Assembly (NCBI RefSeq): GCF_011045015.1
Contig: NZ_JAAKZY010000015.1
Location: forward strand, 1 to 64,000
Reading direction: 5' to 3'
From: Streptomyces scabichelini
Lineage (GTDB): Bacteria; Actinomycetota; Actinomycetes; Streptomycetales; Streptomycetaceae
DNA: 64,000 nt
The notes under the pieces: generated by a model
Told to the model about the DNA's origin: nothing
The model's input: only the letters and a program-made list of their open reading frames with translations
The model's database searches: none
Shown here: piece by piece, positions 53,008 through 61,866 of the stretch
How the letters are laid out: each line of letters begins with the position of its first letter
Position numbering within the stretch: position 1 is the stretch's first letter
Made by a program: the position numbers and the translations under genes

Positions 53008-55764
53008 TCACATGTCCGGCGACGGCCCTCCGCCCGCGTCCGGGGACAGCTCCGGCAGCGGCAGCCGTACGGTCATCGTGGTGCCGTCGTCCGGCGGGCT
53101 GCTGATGGTCAGTCTGCCGCCGATCGCCTCGACCCGGTCGGTGAGCCCGATCAGTCCGGAGCCACCGCGGGGCTCCGCTCCCCCGACCCCGTCGTCCCGT
53201 ACGACGACCTCCAGGACGTCGTCGTACGTCCGCGCCCGCACCTCGACCACGGTGGCGCGCGCGTGCTTGGCGGCGTTGGTGAGGCATTCGGAGATCACGT
53301 AGTAGACGGCCACTTCGGTCTGCTCCGGCAGGCGGGTTCGCGGCAGTTGCAGGTCGAGCTCCACGGGGACGGCGGAGCGCCGGGCCAGGGCGCGCAGGGC
53401 GGGGCCCAGGCCGCCCTTGGAGAGGATGGCCGGGTGGATGCCCCGGGAGATCTGCAGGACATCCTCGAAGACGTCGTCCAGACCCTTGCCGATGTGGGCC
53501 AACTGCTCGACCAGCTCGGCCGGTTGGTCCGCCGCCATGGACTCGGCCATCCGCAGATCCAGTTGGAGCGAGACCAGTCGCTGCTGGACGCCGTCGTGCA
53601 GATCGCGCTCGATACGGCGGCGGGACGCGTCCGAGGCGGCCACCACGCGCGCGCGTGAAGCGGCCAGTTGGTCGCGGCTGTCGGCGTTGGCGATGGCGGT
53701 GGCGATGAGTTCGGTGAAGTCGGCGAGGCGCGACTCGGTCCCCGTAGGCAGCGGTTCCGGGCGCGACGAGGAGGCGACGACGGCACCCCACAGGCGGTCG
53801 TCGACGACGATGGGCGCCCCTACGGAGCGGCCGACGCGGGCCGCCCGCTGTGTCCGGGCCACCTCCCCCGCCGCCTCCTCGCCCCCCGTCGCGGGCGCAT
53901 GGGCGGAGCCCAGTACGGTGGCGGCGCCGTCGGCCTCGTACCGCAGGACCGCCGCGGAAGTGGTGCTGAGCAGTCGCCCCACCTCCTGCGCGACGGCCGT
54001 GAAGACCTGGTCCGGCGGGACGCCGCGGGCCACCAGGGTGGCGACGTTGCGCAGGGCGGCCTGTTCGCGGGTGGCGCGGCGGCTCTCGGTGACGTCCCGC
54101 GCGGTGGCGTAGATCAGTCCCTCGTCGGTCACCGGGCGGGCGATCCACTGAAGCCAGCACTCGGTGCCGTCGCCGCGCACATACCGGTTCTCGAACTGAC
54201 GGTGCTCGACGCCTGCCGCCAGCCGGTCGAGGGCGGCCAGCGAGCGTTCCCGGTCTTCCGGGTGGATGAAGTCGGTCCATGGCTTGGAGAGCAGTGTTTC
54301 GGCGGAGTACCCCAAGATGCGCTCGAAGGCCGGGTTGACGCGCTTGAAGTAGCCGTCCAGGCCCGCGATGCACAGCAGGTCCAGGGAGAGGTTGAAGATG
54401 CTCTCCAGCTCCCGTTCGGCCTTGTGGCGCCGCCCGTGGGCCGCGGCGAAGGACGCCATGGTGCCGTTCATGCCGCTCAGCAGCTGCGCCCAGGTCCCGT
54501 CGAAGGCGGCGACGTCGGCGCGGTGGCCGAGCCGGTTGTCGTCGATCGCCGTGTTCATGGTGCGGATCTCGGCGGCGAACCGCTCGCTGCTCACATGGAG
54601 TTCGCGGAAGGTGTCGGCGACGTCGCCGATCTCGTCGCGTCCCGTGTAGCGGATGTCGTGCGACAGGTCTCCGGCCGTGAGGGCGTTGGCGCCTTCGGAG
54701 ACCTCGTCGAGCGGGCGGGTGATCGAGCGGCGGAGGGCCAGGGCGAGGACGGTGACGGCGAGAAGCATCACTACGGAGAGGGCCAGTTCGCCTTCGCCAC
54801 GGTTCTTGACGGCTTGCAGGTCGTGGTCGGCGTCGGTGGTCAGTTCGTCCATGGTCGCGTCCGCGATGTCGCGCAGGGCGGCGAGGCGGTCGCTGGACGC
54901 GGTCAGCCAGCGCTCCAGGGAAGGGAGTTTCGCGGTGTCGCCGTAGGTCAGGGCCTCGCGCGTGGCGCGGACGGTGCGGCCCGCGGGCTGGAGCAGCACA
55001 CCGGACAGCCGGGCCTGGAGCCGCCCCGACACGTTCCGCCGGAAGGTTTCGAGCTGGGCGGTCTCCAGTACCTGCCAGCGGCCGACGGTGGCGACCCGGG
55101 CGTCCGCGGGCGCGGCCGCGAGGAGTCCGGCCAGCTCGACGCGTTCGCGCTCGGCGGCCTCGATGGCCTCCAGGGCGCCCACGTAAGCGTCGGCGGACCG
55201 GCCGGCGTCCCGGGAGGGGCGGCTGGAGTCGAGATCGTGGATGGTCTTCAGCAGGCCGTCGATGATGCTCGCGTAGCTCCGCTCGATCCCGGGTCCGGTG
55301 AGCGAGCCGCTGCCCGCCTCCAGTCTGGCCGCGCGGAGTTGGCGGCGCGTCGCGTCGAGTCGGCCGGGGATGTCGAGGTGTCCGGTCCGGTCGGCGGCAC
55401 GGGCGTTCGCGGCGGTGAGTGCCCGGTCCGTCGCGCGCCGGGCCGCGGTTCGTTCGTCGGTCACGCCCGGCCGGTCCGGACGTATCTCAGCGAGGACCGT
55501 CGTAAAGCGCTCGCGGGCCAGGGCCTCGGTGAGCGCGGCGGTGTCGAACGAGACGCGCGTGGCGGCCCTGAAGTCCCGCAGAGTGCGGGCCTCCTGCCAC
55601 TGGGCCATGGCCGAGAAGACCGTGAAGGCGAGCAGTCCGGAGACCGGCAGCAGGACCAGCAGCATGAGCTTGGTGCCGACGCGCAGTCGGGCCAGCAGCG
55701 GGACTCTGGCACCCGCCTCGCCGGTTCTGCCGGTCCTCCTCGTACCTCTGCCGACGGCTTTCAT
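53008..55764 (-). CDS. NIT-HAMP-PAS-GAF sensor histidine kinase
   Basis: A 918-residue membrane kinase. TM1 is about 32-51 and TM2 about 327-345, with a ~275-residue all-helical extracytoplasmic NIT-like (nitrate/nitrite-sensing) domain between. HAMP follows (about 345-398), a helical linker, PAS (about 453-565), GAF (about 570-700), HisKA_3 (phospho-acceptor His723 in IERDLHDGVQQR) and HATPase (ECLTNAAKHA near 826; VRDDGVGG near 856). It is of the NarL-type HK class. Its start overlaps the solute-binding lipoprotein stop (ATGA). The ligand could be sensed with the lipoprotein. Confidence 0.92.
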   Translation of the reverse strand: MKAVGRGTRRTGRTGEAGARVPLLARLRVGTKLMLLVLLPVSGLLAFTVFSAMAQWQEARTLRDFRAATRVSFDTAALTEALARERFTTVLAEIRPDRPGVTDERTAARRATDRALTAANARAADRTGHLDIPGRLDATRRQLRAARLEAGSGSLTGPGIERSYASIIDGLLKTIHDLDSSRPSRDAGRSADAYVGALEAIEAAERERVELAGLLAAAPADARVATVGRWQVLETAQLETFRRNVSGRLQARLSGVLLQPAGRTVRATREALTYGDTAKLPSLERWLTASSDRLAALRDIADATMDELTTDADHDLQAVKNRGEGELALSVVMLLAVTVLALALRRSITRPLDEVSEGANALTAGDLSHDIRYTGRDEIGDVADTFRELHVSSERFAAEIRTMNTAIDDNRLGHRADVAAFDGTWAQLLSGMNGTMASFAAAHGRRHKAERELESIFNLSLDLLCIAGLDGYFKRVNPAFERILGYSAETLLSKPWTDFIHPEDRERSLAALDRLAAGVEHRQFENRYVRGDGTECWLQWIARPVTDEGLIYATARDVTESRRATREQAALRNVATLVARGVPPDQVFTAVAQEVGRLLSTTSAAVLRYEADGAATVLGSAHAPATGGEEAAGEVARTQRAARVGRSVGAPIVVDDRLWGAVVASSSRPEPLPTGTESRLADFTELIATAIANADSRDQLAASRARVVAASDASRRRIERDLHDGVQQRLVSLQLDLRMAESMAADQPAELVEQLAHIGKGLDDVFEDVLQISRGIHPAILSKGGLGPALRALARRSAVPVELDLQLPRTRLPEQTEVAVYYVISECLTNAAKHARATVVEVRARTYDDVLEVVVRDDGVGGAEPRGGSGLIGLTDRVEAIGGRLTISSPPDDGTTMTVRLPLPELSPDAGGGPSPDM

Positions 55765-57131
55765 GGCCCGGCCGACGGATAGCCCTGGTGGTCGGCCAGA
55801 TCCTTGTCGATCCGGCGGACCGCATCGTCCAGGGCGGCCTTGACCGGGGCACGGTCGACCATGATCTTCACGAACGCCCGCGCGAAGGCCCCGGTGACCG
55901 CCGGATAGGCCGGGGTCTGCGGCCGCGGCCGGGCCACACCGCTCTTCAGCTGCTCGATGAACAGCCGCTCGGCACCGCCCTCGGCGAACCGGGGCGAGAG
56001 CTCGACGGCACTGTCCGTCGCCGGAATCGCTCCGTTGGCCTGACTCATGCGGCGCACCTCCTGAGGCCGCAGGAGGTACGCGAGGAACCGCCAGGCCGCG
56101 TCACCGTCGGTGGCGCCCGCTGTGATGCCCCACTGCCAGGAACCCATACCGGTGACGGTCCCCTTGCCGAAGTCGGGCAGCGGAACGATCTCCACGTCGT
56201 CCGGGAACGCCTCGGTGTACTCGCCGAACAACCAGTGCCCCACCCAGGAGACAGGGCTGCGCCCCTTTGTGAACGCCTTGTCGTCCGTGTTGGGGTCGAT
56301 CAGCCCCTCCTTGGCCCAACTCTGCATGACGGTCATCGCGCCGACCGCCTCCGGCCCGTTCAGGAAGCCGTCCGCCGTACGGTGGTCCTCGGGATCGATG
56401 AGGTCGCCGCCGGCCGACCAGATCGCGGGCGCGAAGCCGTACGTGTTCCACTCGTCGCCCGAGAGCGTGTCGTTGATGCGCAGGTCGAGGGGTTTTTCAT
56501 AGCCCTCCTTGCGCAGCTTTCGCAGGATGCCGGTCAGTTCGGTGGCCGTCCAGGCGTCGTCGGGGCCGCTCGGCACCCGGACGCCGGCCTGCTTCAGCAC
56601 GGAGGGGCGTACGTAGAGGCCGAGTCCGGAGTCAAAGGTGCCGACGCCCCACAATCGGCCCCCATAGGTGCCCTGTTGGCGGATCGAGGGCAGGAGATCG
56701 GACTTCACGCTCTCGGGCACACAGGAGTCGATCGGCTTCAACTTGCCTGACCACGCGTAGTTGTAGAGATGCGGGCCGTCGAAGTCGAGCAGGTCGGGCA
56801 GCTCGCCGCTTTCGGCCGCCGAGAGGACCAGCTCGGTGTACGGGCGCTCCTCGGGCAGGGTGATCAGCTCGACCTGCACGTCTTTCTGGGCACCGTTGAA
56901 GTCCTTGACCTGGCGGCGCAGCGTGTCGAGTTCTCCGCTCGGGCCCGCGTGGAACCACACGGTGATGTCGGTGGTGCCGCCGAGCTTTCCGTCGCAGGTC
57001 GTGTCGCCGCGCTCCGCGGAGCGTTCACCGTCGCCTCCGCCCCCGCCGCAGCTTGCGACCAGCAGGGCGGCGGACAGCGCGCCCGCGAGGAGCAGGCGGC
57101 GCGTCCCGGATCTCCTGTTGAGCAGCTTCAT
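55761..57131 (-). CDS. extracellular solute-binding lipoprotein coupled to a histidine kinase
   Basis: A 456-residue family 1 sugar-type solute-binding lipoprotein. Lipobox VASC-GGGG near 24-27 after a hydrophobic signal. TTDITVWFHAGPSGELDTL (near 54) and LPDLLDFDGPHLYNYAWSGKL (near 110, in two parts) fit SBP-type folds; WVGHWLFGEYTEAFPDD is late. ATG 57131 has GGGGA 7 bases upstream. There are no ABC permeases nearby; instead the gene overlaps the kinase, so it probably presents a ligand to that kinase. Confidence 0.88.
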   Translation of the reverse strand: MKLLNRRSGTRRLLLAGALSAALLVASCGGGGGDGERSAERGDTTCDGKLGGTTDITVWFHAGPSGELDTLRRQVKDFNGAQKDVQVELITLPEERPYTELVLSAAESGELPDLLDFDGPHLYNYAWSGKLKPIDSCVPESVKSDLLPSIRQQGTYGGRLWGVGTFDSGLGLYVRPSVLKQAGVRVPSGPDDAWTATELTGILRKLRKEGYEKPLDLRINDTLSGDEWNTYGFAPAIWSAGGDLIDPEDHRTADGFLNGPEAVGAMTVMQSWAKEGLIDPNTDDKAFTKGRSPVSWVGHWLFGEYTEAFPDDVEIVPLPDFGKGTVTGMGSWQWGITAGATDGDAAWRFLAYLLRPQEVRRMSQANGAIPATDSAVELSPRFAEGGAERLFIEQLKSGVARPRPQTPAYPAVTGAFARAFVKIMVDRAPVKAALDDAVRRIDKDLADHQGYPSAGP

Positions 57132-57302
57132 CACGCATCCCCACCCGACCGACAGGACACGGTCACCCCAGGGCATCGACATGCTACCGCCGGTGACCCA
57201 CCACTGCTCTCCGTAAACAGGAGGCAATTTTCCGGCACAGGCCGTCAGCACTTTCCGGCTAGCGGGAAAGCCAAGGTGCACACCGGTTGGGAAGCTGTCC
57301 GC

Positions 57303-57653
57303 ATGTCCATGCGCTGTCTTCTCGTCGATGACAGCGCCCGGTTCCTGGAGGCCGCGCGCGCCCTGCTGGAGTGTGGCGGGGTACTGGTCGTCGGCACCGC
57401 CTCGACGGGCGCGGAGGCGATCGCCCGAGCACGGGAACTGGCCCCGGACGTCGCCCTCGTGGACCTCGACCTCGACGGCGAGAACGGCCTGGAGGTGGCG
57501 GACCGGCTCGTGGACAGCGTGCCCGCGGTGATTCTCGTCTCGACGCACTCTCTGGAGGACTTCCAGGAACTGGTGGCGGCCAGCGCGGCCCGCGGCTTCC
57601 TGCACAAGTCGGCGCTGTCGGCGCGGGCGATCCAGGAGTTACTGGAGTTGTGA
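57303..57653 (+). CDS. stand-alone receiver-domain protein
   Basis: A 116-residue single-domain response regulator: MSMRCLLVDDSARFLEAA (acidic pair Asp9/Asp10), phosphorylatable Asp in ALVDLDLDGENGLE (near 54), VSTHS and the conserved Lys in FLHKSALSA (near 102). It lacks a DNA-binding domain. It is divergent from the SBP-kinase genes and may act as a phosphate sink or shuttle for that kinase. No strong ribosome site. Confidence 0.8.
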   Translation: MSMRCLLVDDSARFLEAARALLECGGVLVVGTASTGAEAIARARELAPDVALVDLDLDGENGLEVADRLVDSVPAVILVSTHSLEDFQELVAASAARGFLHKSALSARAIQELLEL

Positions 57654-57845
57654 CAGTGCCGAACGCCACCGGTTGAGCATCAAGTGTTGTCCGGCTGTGA
57701 TCAACACGCTTCAATGCGGGATGACTTGGGGCCGTGAACCTCGGCGTACGGATTTCAACCTCGCCCGCACACCGACCGGATGGCCTCTCCGAACGGCGCG
57801 AACGGCCCGACCAGCCGTTGTGAGTATTCACAGAAAGGCTCCTGC

Positions 57846-58793
57846 ATGCGGCACGGCATACAGCAAGCGGACGTCGCCACGGCCGAACTGGAGACGGCGC
57901 TGCGGGACGGCCCCTTCCATGTCGCCCTGCGCGCCGCGATCGCCGCCCGCGGGCTGCCACTGCAGCGTGTCCAGCACCATCTGTCGCGGTACGGGGTCAA
58001 GGTCGGTGTGACGAGCCTGAGTTACTGGCAGCAGGGCGCCCGGCGCCCACAGCGCCCCGAGTCGCTGCGGGCCGTGCGCGCCCTGGAGGAGATCCTCCAG
58101 CTGACTGACGAGTCGCTGGTACGGCTGCTCGCCCAGGCCGACGAGCGCCCCGACCCGGAACACCCCGCGGCGCGCTCGTACCGCTCCCTGGTGGAGGCCA
58201 CCGGCGTCCTGGAGAAGCTGCTCGCCGAGCTGGGGGCGTCGCTCGACAGCGGACTGCACACCCTCGGCCATCACGAGCAGGTACGGATCGGCGCGCGCCG
58301 GGAGCTGTCGGGACGCGACTCGCACCACATAGTGCGCGCCCACAAGGACGGCGTCGACCGCTATGTGGCCGTCCATCACGGAGACCCGGGATGCGCACCG
58401 GAGCGGATGACGGTGCATGCCCTGGAGAACTGCCGTACGGGACGCGTGCGGTGGCACCACGACACCGGGGTGCTCGTGGCGGAGCTGCTCTTCGACGCAC
58501 GGCTGCGTACGGGTGACACGCACCTGTTCCGCTACGGCGTCGAGGACGGCACGGCGGGCGCGTCCAGGGAGTACGTCCGGGGCTTCGGCGCCTCGGGCGG
58601 GCAGTACACCCTCGAGGTGCGGTTCACCGAGGACGTGCTGCCCGTGCGCTGCCACCGGTTCACCCAGCACTCGGCGGCGGCGCCGCGCAGCGGCCGCCAG
58701 GAACTGACGCTGAGCGACCGCCACCGGTCGGTGCACATGGTCGAGCCGCGGGTGCGGTCGGGGATCGTGGGGATCGGCTGGGACTGGGAGTGA
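57846..58793 (+). CDS. XRE-like/HTH protein with large C-terminal domain
   Basis: A 315-residue protein with an N-terminal HTH-like part (LRAAIAARGLPLQRVQHHLSR, GVTSLSYWQQGARRPQRPES near 55-75) and a large C-terminal domain of unknown type (HHEQVRIGARRELSGRDSHHIV; RFTEDVLPVRCHRFTQHSA). ATG 57846 has AGAAAGG upstream. I do not recognise the family by function; a DNA-binding regulator is likely. Confidence 0.6.
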   Translation: MRHGIQQADVATAELETALRDGPFHVALRAAIAARGLPLQRVQHHLSRYGVKVGVTSLSYWQQGARRPQRPESLRAVRALEEILQLTDESLVRLLAQADERPDPEHPAARSYRSLVEATGVLEKLLAELGASLDSGLHTLGHHEQVRIGARRELSGRDSHHIVRAHKDGVDRYVAVHHGDPGCAPERMTVHALENCRTGRVRWHHDTGVLVAELLFDARLRTGDTHLFRYGVEDGTAGASREYVRGFGASGGQYTLEVRFTEDVLPVRCHRFTQHSAAAPRSGRQELTLSDRHRSVHMVEPRVRSGIVGIGWDWE

Positions 58794-58824
58794 GCGCCTG
58801 AGCCGGCGCTTGCGCGCAGGCTGA

Positions 58825-58874
58825 CGCAAGCGTTTGCGTAAACGTTTGCGTAAACGCTTGCGCAAGCGTTTACG
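58825..58874. promoter_or_regulatory. array of four overlapping LacI-type operators
   Basis: Four 14-bp near-palindromes of form CGYAARCGYTTRCG, each overlapping the next by 2 bases (period 12): 58825-58838, 58837-58850, 58849-58862 and 58861-58874. Sites 3 and 4 together form a 26-base perfect palindrome (58849-58874). A half-like CGCTTGCG lies at 58807-58814. The array ends 71 bases before the LacI gene. Confidence 0.8.
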
Positions 58875-58945
58875 TCGACCACGCCATGGGGTACGGTCCG
58901 ACCCAGACAACGCCCGACCCGACCGGGCGAGGGAGGGGCTCCACA

Positions 58946-59977
58946 GTGGCGACGATGGTCGACGTGGCCCGCAGCGCGGGCGTCTCCGTCGCGACGGTCT
59001 CGCATGTGCTCAACGACACCCGCCCGGTGCGGCCGGCCACGCGCCAGGCCGTGCTCGACGCCATCGACGAACTGGGCTACACGCCCAACACGCTGGCGAG
59101 ATCCCTGGTCACGGCACGTACGCGGTCCATCGGGCTCGCGGTGTCGGCGATCAGCAATCCGTACTTCACGGAGATCCTGCAAGGCGTGGAGGCCGGCGCT
59201 CTGGAGCACGGTTACAGCCTGCTGATCGCGGACCCGCACGACGATCCGGCGCACGAGCGCAAGGTGGTCCAGCTGCTGCACGAGCGACGGGTGGACGGCA
59301 TGATCGTCGCGCCGTCGGCGGCACCGGGCGAGCTCATCGGCTATCTCGGGCGGCATGACGTACCGACGGTGTTCCTGGACCGGCTGGTCGACGAGACCGC
59401 GGCGCCCGGCTTCGAGTGCGACCAGGTCTGCGCGGAGAACGCCGAGCCCGTCGCGCGTCTGGTCACCCACCTCGCCGAACTGGGCCACAAGAGGATCGGC
59501 CTGGTCGGCGGCCTGCCGGGGCTCAGCACCACGAGTGAGCGGATCTCCGGTTACCGGCACGGGCTCGCGTACGCGGGGCTTCCGTACGACGAGCGGCTGG
59601 TGGTCCACGGCAACTCCGAGGCGGCGGGAGCCGAGCGCGCGACCGGCGGCCTGTTGTCCCTCCCGGTGCCGCCGACGGCGCTCGTCACCGCGAACAACGC
59701 CATGACCATCGGCGCACTGCGCGCCCTGCGCGAGCGGGATCTGTCGGTGCCAGGTGACGTGGCCCTGTGCTGTTTCGACGACTTCTCCTGGGCGGACCTC
59801 TTCTCGCCCCGGCTCACCGCGATCTCCCAGCCCAGCAAGGAGATCGGGGCCCAGGCCGTACGGCTGCTCCTGGACCGGCTGGCCTCCCCCGGCCGTCCGG
59901 CGCGTACGCTCCGGCTGCCCTCCACCTTCGTCCACCGCACCTCGTGCGGCTGCCCCGAGAAAGGACCCGACTCGTGA
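58946..59977 (+). CDS. LacI-family repressor
   Basis: A 343-residue repressor with N-terminal HTH and hinge (TMVDVARSAGVSVATVSHVL; GYTPNTLARSLVTAR) and a periplasmic-binding-like sugar-sensing domain (SIGLAVSAISNPYFTEILQG; CCFDDFSWADLFSP; C-terminal LPSTFVHRTSCGC). GTG 58946 is chosen because GGGAGGGG lies 8 bases upstream. It is translationally coupled to a PfkB sugar kinase (GTGA) and preceded by the operator array, so autoregulation by the kinase's sugar is likely. Confidence 0.9.
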   Translation: MATMVDVARSAGVSVATVSHVLNDTRPVRPATRQAVLDAIDELGYTPNTLARSLVTARTRSIGLAVSAISNPYFTEILQGVEAGALEHGYSLLIADPHDDPAHERKVVQLLHERRVDGMIVAPSAAPGELIGYLGRHDVPTVFLDRLVDETAAPGFECDQVCAENAEPVARLVTHLAELGHKRIGLVGGLPGLSTTSERISGYRHGLAYAGLPYDERLVVHGNSEAAGAERATGGLLSLPVPPTALVTANNAMTIGALRALRERDLSVPGDVALCCFDDFSWADLFSPRLTAISQPSKEIGAQAVRLLLDRLASPGRPARTLRLPSTFVHRTSCGCPEKGPDS

Positions 59978-60885
59978 TCGTCGTCGCCGGTGAGGCCCTG
60001 ATCGACCTGGTGCCGAGGGAGGCGGGCGCGCTCGCGGGACTCGATCCGCGGCGCGGCGGCGGCCCCTACAACACAGCGGTGGCCCTGGGCCGCCTCGGCT
60101 CCCCCGCGGCCTTCTGCTCCCGGGTCTCGTACGACGCTTTCGGCGAGGCCCTGCTCGACGGGCTGCGCGAAGCGAATGTCGACGTGTCGTCCGTGCAGCG
60201 GGGCACCGAGCCGACCACACTCGCCGTCGCGTCGATCGGCACGGACGGATCGGCCCGTTACTCGTTCTATGTCGAGGGCACGGCGGACCGGCTGTTCTCG
60301 GCGCCGGACCAACTCCCGGCCGGAACAAGGGCCGTGTCCTTCGGCACCTGTTCACTCGTCCTCGAGCCGGGCGCGAGTGCGTACGAGGAGCTGATGCGGC
60401 TCGCGTCCGCGCAGGGCGTGTTCACCGCGCTCGACCCGAACATCCGCTCAGTGCTGATCTCCGACGCGGACGCCTATCGGGCCCGCTTCAAGAGCTGGCT
60501 GCCCTCGGTGTCGCTGCTCAAGCTGTCCGAGGAGGACGCGGAGTGGCTCGGCGGAACCCCGCGCGAGTGGCTGGCGTCCGGCCCCGGGGCCGTGGTGGTC
60601 ACGCGGGGCGGCGACGGCCTGACCGTCTTCACCCGCGACGGCGCGGAGTACGCCGTACCGGGCGAACGGGTCGACGTGGTGGACACGATCGGCGCCGGCG
60701 ACACGGTGAACGCGGCGCTGCTGCACGGTCTCGCCGCCCGCGACGCCCTGTCCGCGGCGGCGCTGACGGGCCTGGGAGCCGAAGGCTGGGGTGAGTTGCT
60801 GCGGTTCGCGGCGCGCGCGGCGGCGATCACCTGCTCACGAGCGGGCGCGGAGCCGCCGTACGCCTCTGAGGTGGGCGACTTCTAG
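59974..60885 (+). CDS. PfkB-family carbohydrate kinase (fructokinase-like)
   Basis: A 303-residue sugar kinase. VVAGEALIDLVP at the start, RGGGPYNTAVALGRLG near 28-43, and the PfkB signature DTIGAGDTVNAALLHGL near 230 with the catalytic Asp (GAGD). AKT-type GTEPTTLAVASI is near 81. It probably phosphorylates fructose or a related sugar recognised by the LacI protein in front of it. GTG 59974 overlaps the LacI stop. Confidence 0.85.
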   Translation: MIVVAGEALIDLVPREAGALAGLDPRRGGGPYNTAVALGRLGSPAAFCSRVSYDAFGEALLDGLREANVDVSSVQRGTEPTTLAVASIGTDGSARYSFYVEGTADRLFSAPDQLPAGTRAVSFGTCSLVLEPGASAYEELMRLASAQGVFTALDPNIRSVLISDADAYRARFKSWLPSVSLLKLSEEDAEWLGGTPREWLASGPGAVVVTRGGDGLTVFTRDGAEYAVPGERVDVVDTIGAGDTVNAALLHGLAARDALSAAALTGLGAEGWGELLRFAARAAAITCSRAGAEPPYASEVGDF

Positions 60886-60911
60886 ACGGTCTGTGCGGCC
60901 ACCGGCGGGCG

Positions 60912-61766
60912 TCAGTTGCTGACCGCGCGCAACTCGCCGGGCCGGCGGCCATTGAGCCGGTCGAGCGCGTCGGCCGTGGCGTCGTCGGCGGGCAGGTGCA
61001 CGATCAGGCGCTGGCCGTCGTTCGGCAGGGCGAGTGTCTCCTGGGCGAGCCGCAGAGGGCCGGCTTCGGGGTGGGCGACGAGGTCGGTTCTGGTCCGACG
61101 GGGCATGACGGGTGCGGCGGCCATGCGGTCGGCGAACGGGGCCCCGGCCATGATGGTCAACTCGTCGATCAGCGCGGCCACATGGGGATCGCTGGACGGC
61201 ACCTCGTGCCGGAAGACGGCGACCTGCTCGTCGGCCACGCGGTCCCAGTCCGGGAAGGCGGTGCGGGCTCTCTCGTCCGTGAACACGTAGCGGAGGATGC
61301 TGGGATGCGCGCCGTCGAGCAGCCCCAAGGGAGCCGCGAGCCGTTCATAACCGGTGGTGTACGCGAGGATGTCGCCGAGCGCGTTCAGGAGGACGGCGGG
61401 GGTGGGCTCCAGCCGGTCCAGCAGGGCTCGCGTGGTGGGGCGCACCGTGCGGCTCGGCGCCATCCCGGCGCTGCAGAGCACGGCGTCGTCGCCCGACTCC
61501 TTCGAGAGGCGGCGCAGCAGGATCCGGTCGGGCGCGGCCAGCCGCAGCGCGTCCGCCAAGGCGCCGAGCACCTGGGGCGACGGATTGCGGTCGCGGCCCT
61601 GTTCGAGCCGGGTCAGGTACTCGACACTGATGTCGGCCAGCGTGGCCAGCTCTGCACGGCGCAGCCCCGGCGTACGACGACGGGGTCCGGTGGGCAGCCC
61701 CACCTCGGCGGGTGTGACCGCCTCACGGCGCGTGCGCAAGAAGGCGCCCAGCTCGTTGTCGCTCAC
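60912..61766 (-). CDS. XRE regulator with MmyB-like (MLTR) ligand-binding domain
   Basis: A 284-residue regulator: N-terminal HTH_3 (LGAFLRTRREAVTP; RRTPGLRRAELATLADISVEYLTRLEQGRD, in parts ELATLADISVEYLTRLEQG near 40-58) and a C-terminal MLTR-type domain (LLDRLEPTPAVLLNALGDIL; HPEAGPLRLAQETLALP). Streptomyces have many of these, usually beside short-chain dehydrogenases. It is divergent from the YceI gene. Confidence 0.88.
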   Translation of the reverse strand: MSDNELGAFLRTRREAVTPAEVGLPTGPRRRTPGLRRAELATLADISVEYLTRLEQGRDRNPSPQVLGALADALRLAAPDRILLRRLSKESGDDAVLCSAGMAPSRTVRPTTRALLDRLEPTPAVLLNALGDILAYTTGYERLAAPLGLLDGAHPSILRYVFTDERARTAFPDWDRVADEQVAVFRHEVPSSDPHVAALIDELTIMAGAPFADRMAAAPVMPRRTRTDLVAHPEAGPLRLAQETLALPNDGQRLIVHLPADDATADALDRLNGRRPGELRAVSN

Positions 61767-61866
61767 CCAAAGAACGTATCAACGCACGAGCACCGGAGGG
61801 TGGCCCTGTCACTACCAGCCTCAGCCCGGTCTCCCTCCCGCCCGGTGCCTCTCCCAGAGTGGACGC

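Noticed and set aside
53668..55782. A 704-codon plus-strand frame opposite the histidine kinase
   Set aside because: No start signal and no domain. The kinase on the minus strand has complete HAMP, PAS, GAF, HisKA_3 and HATPase signatures.
58825..58874. CRISPR-like array
   Set aside because: The units abut with no spacers and are palindromic 14-mers before a LacI gene; they are operators.
58834..58900. Short frames reading RKRLRKRLRKRLR through the operator array
   Set aside because: The repetitive peptide is only the translation of the 12-bp operator repeat; it has no ribosome site.
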